DNA of 12,416 bases from Betaproteobacteria bacterium TMED41. GTDB taxonomy: Bacteria > Pseudomonadota > Gammaproteobacteria > Burkholderiales > Burkholderiaceae_A. Location of the stretch: positions 1 through 12,416 of the forward strand of contig NHCU01000005.1 in NCBI GenBank assembly GCA_002167365.1, in the 5' to 3' direction. Positions 7,909 through 12,416 of this stretch are shown in pieces; position 1 is the stretch's first letter, and each line of letters starts with the position of its first letter. A program made the translations under genes and the position numbers. The notes beneath the pieces are model-generated. The model was not told the origin of the DNA, did no database searches, and worked only from the letters and a program-made list of their open reading frames with translations.

Positions 7909-9239
7909 ATCAAAATTGAACCACAGGTTTTATTGCCTCTGATACACTCATCTGCTCCGATTGCAATAATATTTTTAAACATCGTTTTTAAATTTCCAGC
8001 AATAGTTACTTCACTAACAGGGTGAATTATTTTACCTTTCTCAACCCAAAATCCTGATGCTCCTTTTGAATAATCACCTGTAACTCCATTAACTCCTTGC
8101 CCCATTAGTTCAGTAACAAAAAAACCAGTGTCAAGTTTGTCTAACATTACTTCAAGATTGTCATTGGGCAATGTAAGGGAGGAAAACATTCGAAGATTAT
8201 GAGAACCGCCTGCATTTCCAGTGGTTTTCATCTTTAATCTTTTGGCACTATAACTTGATAAAAAATATTCGCGAACTTGACCGTCTTCAACTATATTCCT
8301 TTTTTTTACTTTTACACCTTCATCATCAAAGGGAGTCGAGCCAATACCACCCTTAATGAATGGATTCTCATGAATTTGAATATGAGGTGAAAAAATTAAT
8401 TTGCCAATTGATTCATTTAAAAAAGACAGTTTTTTATACAACGCACTACCACTGACAGCTTGCACAAATGAACCCATAAGTGCTGAACTCAGAGGAGCGT
8501 CAAAAAGTATGGGGGCATTTCTTGTGGAAATTTTTTTTGAGCCTAGTCTTGATAACGCTCTTTTGGCGGCATAATAACCTACATCTTTAGGGTTAGAAAG
8601 TTTCAAAGGGTTTCTATCAGATGTGTACCAGAAATCTCTTTCCATTTCATTTTTATAGTGTGCTATTGGAGCTACCGAAAGAGCATGTCGAGTATGGGAA
8701 TAGCCGCCTTGAAAACCTTTGGTATTCATCATATAGAAATGGGAGTGTGATGATGACAGTGAAGCACCATCACTATTCTTAATCTGCTGGCTAACTTCAA
8801 AAGAGGCATTTTCTGCGGTTAGTGCAATTTCAATGGCCTCTTCGGGACTGAGGTTCCATTGAAAAAAAAGAGGTAAATAATCTGGAGAAAATTCTAGGTC
8901 TTTTTTTTCAGGTAAACCTGAGAAAGGATCCTCTGCAGTGTATTTTGCTATATCAATTGCTTTCAAGACTGTATCACGAATTGCATTTTTTGAAAAATTT
9001 GAAGTTTGAGCATAACCTTTACGATGGCCATTAAAAACTGTAATAAGAGCATTTTTTTCTCGGGTTTTTTCAATTGTTTCAACATTTAATTTTCTGACCC
9101 CAACAGAAAAACCGTTGCTTTCAGAAATTTCAATATTGGCATCTCTTATTCCTTCGCTCTTCGCGATTTCAAGCATAAGTTCTGCTTTTTTGATTAGAGT
9201 TTCTTTTGAGATAAAAAAGATATTATCATTATTATTCAT
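7881..9239 (-). CDS. pmbA: TldE/PmbA, subunit of the TldD-TldE metalloprotease
   Basis: PmbA (TldE) pairs with TldD to form a protease that degrades unfolded peptides and, in E. coli, matures microcin B17 and clears CcdA antitoxin. The active-site zinc belongs to TldD; TldE lacks the metal motif. The 452-residue protein has family motifs GFSVGVRKLNVETIEKT (43-59), STPFDDEG (301-308), SAKRLKMKTTGNAGG (331-345) and ELMGQGVNGVTGDYSKGASG (377-396) followed by FWVEKGKI and PVSEVTIAGNL (407-417). No HExxH-like zinc site is seen, as expected for TldE. Length is normal. The ATG lacks a Shine-Dalgarno site and sits just past a perfect TATAAT, so the mRNA may be leaderless. The partner tldD is not in the window. 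Divergent pmbA and mogA neighbours are familiar in betaproteobacteria. Confidence 0.95.
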   Translation of the reverse strand: MNNNDNIFFISKETLIKKAELMLEIAKSEGIRDANIEISESNGFSVGVRKLNVETIEKTREKNALITVFNGHRKGYAQTSNFSKNAIRDTVLKAIDIAKYTAEDPFSGLPEKKDLEFSPDYLPLFFQWNLSPEEAIEIALTAENASFEVSQQIKNSDGASLSSSHSHFYMMNTKGFQGGYSHTRHALSVAPIAHYKNEMERDFWYTSDRNPLKLSNPKDVGYYAAKRALSRLGSKKISTRNAPILFDAPLSSALMGSFVQAVSGSALYKKLSFLNESIGKLIFSPHIQIHENPFIKGGIGSTPFDDEGVKVKKRNIVEDGQVREYFLSSYSAKRLKMKTTGNAGGSHNLRMFSSLTLPNDNLEVMLDKLDTGFFVTELMGQGVNGVTGDYSKGASGFWVEKGKIIHPVSEVTIAGNLKTMFKNIIAIGADECIRGNKTCGSILIKKMTVAGT

Positions 9240-9250
9240 AAATATATTAT
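9223..9250 (+). promoter_or_regulatory. Candidate promoter for mogA
   Basis: TTATCA at 9223-9228 (four of six to TTGACA) is followed after 16 bp by TATTAT at 9245-9250. The predicted transcript would start only a few bases before the mogA ATG at 9261. The -35 lies inside the first codons of pmbA, and the -10 overlaps the opposite pmbA box. In AT-rich DNA such matches are easily found by chance. Confidence 0.35.
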
Positions 9251-9251
9251 A
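9246..9251 (-). promoter_or_regulatory. -10 box for pmbA (TATAAT)
   Basis: The minus strand reads TATAAT, a perfect sigma-70 -10 hexamer, ending 6 nt before the pmbA ATG (9239-9237). Initiation about 7 nt downstream would fall at or next to the ATG. No good -35 is seen at 16-18 bp; the region upstream lies inside mogA. Confidence 0.5.
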
Positions 9252-9260
9252 GACGGTAAA

Positions 9261-9839
9261 ATGAGTGAAATAAGAGAAATAAAAATCGGTTTGGTTTCTA
9301 TTAGTGACAGAGCAAGCAAAAAAGTTTACGAAGATCTTGGGTTACCAAATCTAAAAGATTGGTTATCAAAGGCAATTATAAGTCCGTGGCGTGCAATTGA
9401 AAAATTAGTTCCTGATGAAAAAGAATTAATTTCTAAAACTTTAATAAATCTTGTGGATGACTTGAATTGTGATTTGGTTTTAACTACAGGGGGAACAGGT
9501 CCTGCAAAAAGAGATGTAACTCCAGAGGCAACCCTTGCCGTGGGCGATAAAGAACTACCGGGATTTGGAGAGCAGATGAGGCAAGTTTCATTAAACTTTG
9601 TACCCACTGCTATTTTGTCTAGGCAAACAGCCGTAATTAGAAATAGTACTTTAATCATTAATTTGCCGGGTCAACCCAAAGCAATACGCGAAACTTTAGA
9701 GGGCCTCAGAGATTCTAGCGGGAGAAATGTAGTTAAAGGTATTTTTGCAGCTGTTCCTTATGGAATCGAACTAATAGGCGGACCCCTTCTCATGCTGAAT
9801 GATGAGATTTGCAAAGCCTATAGACCCAAAAAAAAATAA
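9261..9839 (+). CDS. mogA: Molybdopterin adenylyltransferase MogA
   Basis: MogA adenylates molybdopterin before molybdenum insertion in cofactor synthesis. The 192-residue protein matches MogA closely in length and motifs: IGLVSISDRAS (9-19), LVLTTGGTGPAKRDVTPEAT (72-91) with the GGTG substrate loop, GFGEQMRQVSLNFVPTAILSR (101-121), and the LPGQPKAIRETLEG stretch (135-148), ending with a RPKKK tail. The 'FGEQMRQ...FVPTAILSR' block separates MogA from the shorter MoaB and from the MogA-like domain of MoeA or CinA. The ATG start has no Shine-Dalgarno site and lies 21 bp from the divergent pmbA start. The stop codon follows an A9 run (9828-9836). It converges on spoT. Other Mo-cofactor genes are not in the window. 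Confidence 0.93.
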   Translation: MSEIREIKIGLVSISDRASKKVYEDLGLPNLKDWLSKAIISPWRAIEKLVPDEKELISKTLINLVDDLNCDLVLTTGGTGPAKRDVTPEATLAVGDKELPGFGEQMRQVSLNFVPTAILSRQTAVIRNSTLIINLPGQPKAIRETLEGLRDSSGRNVVKGIFAAVPYGIELIGGPLLMLNDEICKAYRPKKK

Positions 9840-9862
9840 GCATACAAATTTAGTCGCAAATA

Positions 9863-9877
9863 AACCTAGCTTAGGTT
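9863..9877. terminator. Small hairpin between convergent mogA and spoT
   Basis: AACCTA (9863-9868) and TAGGTT (9872-9877) form a 6-bp stem with a 3-nt loop in the 31-bp gap, overlapping the spoT stop codon (9871-9873). Plus-strand flank CTAATTGTTTTG and minus-strand flank TATTTG are only mildly T-rich. On the minus strand a T9 tract (9836-9828) comes about 26 nt later. It could act as a weak two-way terminator; the stem is short and AT-rich. Confidence 0.35.
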
Positions 9878-12048
9878 CTAATTGTTTTGTACATCTTCTC
9901 AGTTCTTCTGAGATGTCGGAAAATATTAGCTAAATGTTGGCGATTTTTCACTTCAATCGATGTTTTAAGAACGGTCAACTTTGAACCTTGGTTTGGTAAT
10001 ACAGAAATATCAACAATATTTCCCTCGGCTGTGGTGATCGCCGATGCAATAATTGCAAGTGTTCCTGGCGTATCCTCGACTTCTAGTCTGAGATTCGTTA
10101 CGAATAACTTGTGAATCGGTTCACCCCATATCACATCTGTCCATCTACTCGGATCTTTTTGTTTTTGGCTTTTGGCTGTTTTGCAGGTTTTCCTATGAAT
10201 TGATAAACCGGCTCCTCCCAGCATTTGTCCAAAAGCTGGATCCCCTGCAATAGCATGACAACAACTTGCGTATTGAACTGCGGTACCTTCAGATCCGTTA
10301 ATAGTAATAGCGTCAGGAGATTGGGTAAGATGATCTATTGAAACTCTTAAAGCTTCGCGAGCATTTAATGACAAGTTGTTGACTTTGTCAAAAGCGGCAG
10401 AATGAGCAATAAGTCTTCTTGCAGCTACGTGTGCAAGAGTCCTTCCAAGGCCAATATCCTCAAGCAAACTATCCTTATCATTTGATTTGGTTTCTTTGAA
10501 TAATTCATCCCAATTAAGTTGTGGATCATGCATGCCAAGACACCCTATAGACTTTAGGGCCTGGTCTAATAATCTATGACCAAAGGATAATGCTTTTTCT
10601 TTAGTCACATTTTTTAGAGTATGTCTGATACCTGCTCTGGCCTTTGCAGTTTTCACAAAACCTAACCAACCTGGATGTGGGGATGAATGTTTCGACTGAG
10701 AAATTATAACTACATCTCCATTTCTTAATTCAGTATCAAGAGCTTTTTGGTCACCGTTGATACTCGCTCCAGAGCAACGATTTCCAATGTCGGAGTGAAC
10801 ACAATAAGCAAAGTCTACTGGAGTTGATCCTCTGGGTAGTTCTCTAATTTCTCCTTGCGGAGTAAATACGTAGACCATATCCGGAAACAAATCAACTTTT
10901 AAATTATCGAGAAATTCAGAGGCTTCAGAAGATTGTTTTTGAAATGTAAGCAAAGATTGCATCCATTCATGTGCTTTTTGTTGAATAGGAGTAATTTCTT
11001 TTGAATGTTCCTTGTATATCCAGTGGGATGCGATACCTACTTCAGCTAATTTGTGCATTTTTTCGGTTCTAATTTGAAGTTCGAGTGGTGTCCCGTATGG
11101 GCCTATTACGACAGTGTGAATAGATTGATATCCATTAGATTTCGGTAACGCAACATAATCTTTAAATCTTCCTGGTAGGGGTTTGAATATTGCATGGATG
11201 GCGCCTAATGCAATATAGCACTCTGGAAAAGTCCTTACTAGAATTCTGAAACCATAGATATCTAAAACCTCAGCAAAACTTAAATTTTTCTCTTTCATTT
11301 TGAGGTAAATAGAGTAAAGACTTTTTTCACGACCGAAGACTTTTCCTTTAATACCAAAACTTGGTAATTTTTTTTGAATTTTTTTTTCGAGGTCATGAAT
11401 AACTTCTTTCCTATTACCCCTTGATGTCAGCATTGCTTTGTGAAGAGTTTGATAGCGATAAGGAAATAAATTACAAAAACATAAGTCCTCTAATTGTCTG
11501 AATAACTCGTTAAATCCAAGCCTGTAGGCAATTGGAGCAAAAACTTCTAAGGTTTCTTTTGCAATTCTTTTTTTTTGAGTTTTTGACAAAGCTTCAAGAG
11601 TTCGCATGTTATGCAAACGATCTGCTAATTTGATTAAAATTACTCTCACATCAGCTGCCGTTGCGAGTAGCATTTTTCTAAAATTAGCAGCTGCAGCTTC
11701 CTCGTAATCTTTAAAAACAAGCTGATCAATTTTTGAGAGCCCATCTACTAATTCTGTAACAATCCCACCAAATTGACTTGAGATTTGCTTTAAACTGGTG
11801 TTAGTGTCTTCTACCGTGTCATGCAAAAGAGCTGCAATTAGTGCCTCCCCATCTAGTTGCCATCCAGCACAGATCTCTGCTACTGCTAATGGATGAGAGA
11901 CATAAGGTTCGCCTGTTTTTCTGAACTGTCCAGTATGCGCGGTATAGCAAAAATTGTATGCTTTTTTTAAACCTGATCTATCGGATCTGGAAAGATAACT
12001 AGCCTTTTTCAAAAGGGTAGTTATAGAAACGACCGATGTTTCGGTCAT
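9871..12048 (-). CDS. spoT: Bifunctional (p)ppGpp synthetase/hydrolase SpoT
   Basis: This long RSH enzyme makes and hydrolyses the stringent-response alarmones (p)ppGpp. The 725-residue protein has an HD hydrolase domain (about 28-180) with SHPLAVAEI, HDTVEDT (76-82) and LADRLHNMRTL (141-151), all intact. The synthetase domain (about 230-345) has GREKSLYSIYLKM (239-251), LDIYGFRI (262-269), RFKDYVALPKSNGYQSIHT (294-312) and ELQIRT (323-328). RFKD is the RxKD form typical of bifunctional enzymes, not the ExDD of monofunctional RelA. A TGS domain (about 390-450), helical region, Cys/His zinc-finger-like domain (CC at 596-597, H618, C622) and C-terminal ACT domain (about 651-725) follow. The start is 8 bp after rpoZ with only a weak GAGA Shine-Dalgarno. 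The gmk-rpoZ-spoT order supports spoT over relA. Confidence 0.96.
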   Translation of the reverse strand: MTETSVVSITTLLKKASYLSRSDRSGLKKAYNFCYTAHTGQFRKTGEPYVSHPLAVAEICAGWQLDGEALIAALLHDTVEDTNTSLKQISSQFGGIVTELVDGLSKIDQLVFKDYEEAAAANFRKMLLATAADVRVILIKLADRLHNMRTLEALSKTQKKRIAKETLEVFAPIAYRLGFNELFRQLEDLCFCNLFPYRYQTLHKAMLTSRGNRKEVIHDLEKKIQKKLPSFGIKGKVFGREKSLYSIYLKMKEKNLSFAEVLDIYGFRILVRTFPECYIALGAIHAIFKPLPGRFKDYVALPKSNGYQSIHTVVIGPYGTPLELQIRTEKMHKLAEVGIASHWIYKEHSKEITPIQQKAHEWMQSLLTFQKQSSEASEFLDNLKVDLFPDMVYVFTPQGEIRELPRGSTPVDFAYCVHSDIGNRCSGASINGDQKALDTELRNGDVVIISQSKHSSPHPGWLGFVKTAKARAGIRHTLKNVTKEKALSFGHRLLDQALKSIGCLGMHDPQLNWDELFKETKSNDKDSLLEDIGLGRTLAHVAARRLIAHSAAFDKVNNLSLNAREALRVSIDHLTQSPDAITINGSEGTAVQYASCCHAIAGDPAFGQMLGGAGLSIHRKTCKTAKSQKQKDPSRWTDVIWGEPIHKLFVTNLRLEVEDTPGTLAIIASAITTAEGNIVDISVLPNQGSKLTVLKTSIEVKNRQHLANIFRHLRRTEKMYKTIRT

Positions 12049-12056
12049 TTAGTTTC

Positions 12057-12260
12057 TCACAAAGGAACCTTACGCAACATTTCTGTGCCGACATGACCGA
12101 GCGCAATTTCTCTCAAGGCTGTTACAGTTGGTTTATCTTTACTAATCATCTTTGGAGCTGTCCCGTGAGCTAGCTGGCGAGCACGGTATGTAGCACATAA
12201 AGCGAGATCAAATCTGTTAGGTATTTTGTCCAAACAATCCTCAATAGTGATTCGCGCCAT
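12057..12260 (-). CDS. rpoZ: RNA polymerase omega subunit RpoZ
   Basis: Omega binds beta-prime, assists RNA polymerase assembly, and in proteobacteria forms part of a ppGpp binding site. The 67-residue protein MARITIEDCLDKI... contains the family core NRFDLALCATYRARQL, a basic segment with KDKPTVTALREIA, and the end EMLRKVPL. Two ATGs lie in tandem at 12263 and 12260. The second gives the canonical MAR(I/V)T(I/V)EDC start, and GGAGAA upstream is better spaced from it (8 nt from GGAG), so I choose 12260. The first ATG directly abuts the gmk stop codon. Translation is probably coupled to gmk. The neighbour spoT makes the nucleotide that omega helps to sense. Confidence 0.95.
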   Translation of the reverse strand: MARITIEDCLDKIPNRFDLALCATYRARQLAHGTAPKMISKDKPTVTALREIALGHVGTEMLRKVPL

Positions 12261-12263
12261 CAT

Positions 12264-12416
12264 CTATTCTCCATAAATGTTATATCTGTTAAAAATTATC
12301 TTTTCGATTTTGGCAACAGTTTCATCAAAATCCATATTTATTATAACATGTTGAAATTCTTTAGAGTGTTCTATATCACTTGTTGCAAGCGAAATTCTTT
12401 TTTTAATTATTTCATC
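12264..12416 (-). CDS. gmk: Guanylate kinase, C-terminal 50 residues
   Basis: Gmk phosphorylates GMP to GDP with ATP. Only the C-terminus is in the window: 50 codons running off the right edge, then TAG at 12266-12264. The readable part has the guanylate kinase end pattern: KKRISLATSDIEHSKEFQHV, then INMDFDETVAKIEKII. This matches the family's 'R...A..EI.H...FD.VI.N.D...A' lid-distal helices; the P-loop and GMP-binding residues lie outside. Identification rests on this motif and on position directly upstream of rpoZ and spoT, the standard order. The stop codon is adjacent to the first rpoZ ATG, so the gene belongs to that operon. Confidence 0.88.
   Translation of the reverse strand, partial: DEIIKKRISLATSDIEHSKEFQHVIINMDFDETVAKIEKIIFNRYNIYGE
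12267..12272 (-). promoter_or_regulatory. Shine-Dalgarno site for rpoZ inside gmk
   Basis: The minus strand reads GGAGAA within the last two codons of gmk. It lies 8 nt (from GGAG) before the second of two tandem ATGs and 5 nt before the first. Confidence 0.6.

Noticed and set aside
7879..9870. Possible new peptide-modification or RiPP system around pmbA
   Set aside because: TldE proteins can mature RiPPs, but no precursor peptide, modifying enzyme or exporter lies nearby; the neighbours are housekeeping genes.
9887..10114. 75-codon plus-strand open frame near the end of spoT
   Set aside because: Antisense to the SpoT ACT domain, which is clearly coding; no ribosome-binding site or recognisable protein.
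9871..12048. Toxin-like or specialised RSH enzyme
   Set aside because: Full-length, with both catalytic domains and the gmk-rpoZ context intact; it is the ordinary housekeeping SpoT.

Overview
The window is about 12.4 kb of AT-rich bacterial DNA (roughly 37% GC by eye) made almost entirely of conserved housekeeping genes. The order rimP-nusA-infB-rbfA-truB-typA, with typA rather than rpsO/pnp after truB, and a separate gmk-rpoZ-spoT block, is the arrangement I know from betaproteobacteria. Together with the low GC and extreme compaction it suggests a genome-reduced betaproteobacterium, for example a streamlined aquatic lineage. That placement is inference; no genus can be named from what is seen.

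Layout. Positions 1-7878 (plus strand) hold the transcription/translation operon: a 5'-damaged or truncated rimP, then nusA, infB, rbfA, truB and typA, mostly overlapping. Positions 7881-9239 (minus) hold pmbA/tldE, convergent with typA. Positions 9261-9839 (plus) hold mogA, divergent from pmbA across 21 bp. Positions 9871-12416 (minus) hold the gmk (3' end)-rpoZ-spoT operon, convergent with mogA.

How the genes work together. RimP and RbfA mature the 30S subunit, IF2 starts translation, TypA acts on ribosomes under stress, NusA couples transcription to translation, and TruB modifies tRNA position 55. Gmk makes GDP, omega stabilises RNA polymerase, and SpoT makes and degrades (p)ppGpp, linking nucleotide supply to growth control. 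PmbA and MogA are unrelated neighbours: a TldD/TldE protease subunit and a molybdopterin adenylyltransferase.

Between recognised genes only about 75 bases are non-coding. Signals are therefore folded into genes: Shine-Dalgarno sites inside upstream coding regions, a probable two-way terminator over the typA/pmbA stop codons, and nearly leaderless divergent promoters between pmbA and mogA. I see no mobile element, CRISPR array, rRNA or tRNA, and no convincing new system. The real oddity is the first ~80 bases, where the rimP reading frame breaks down.
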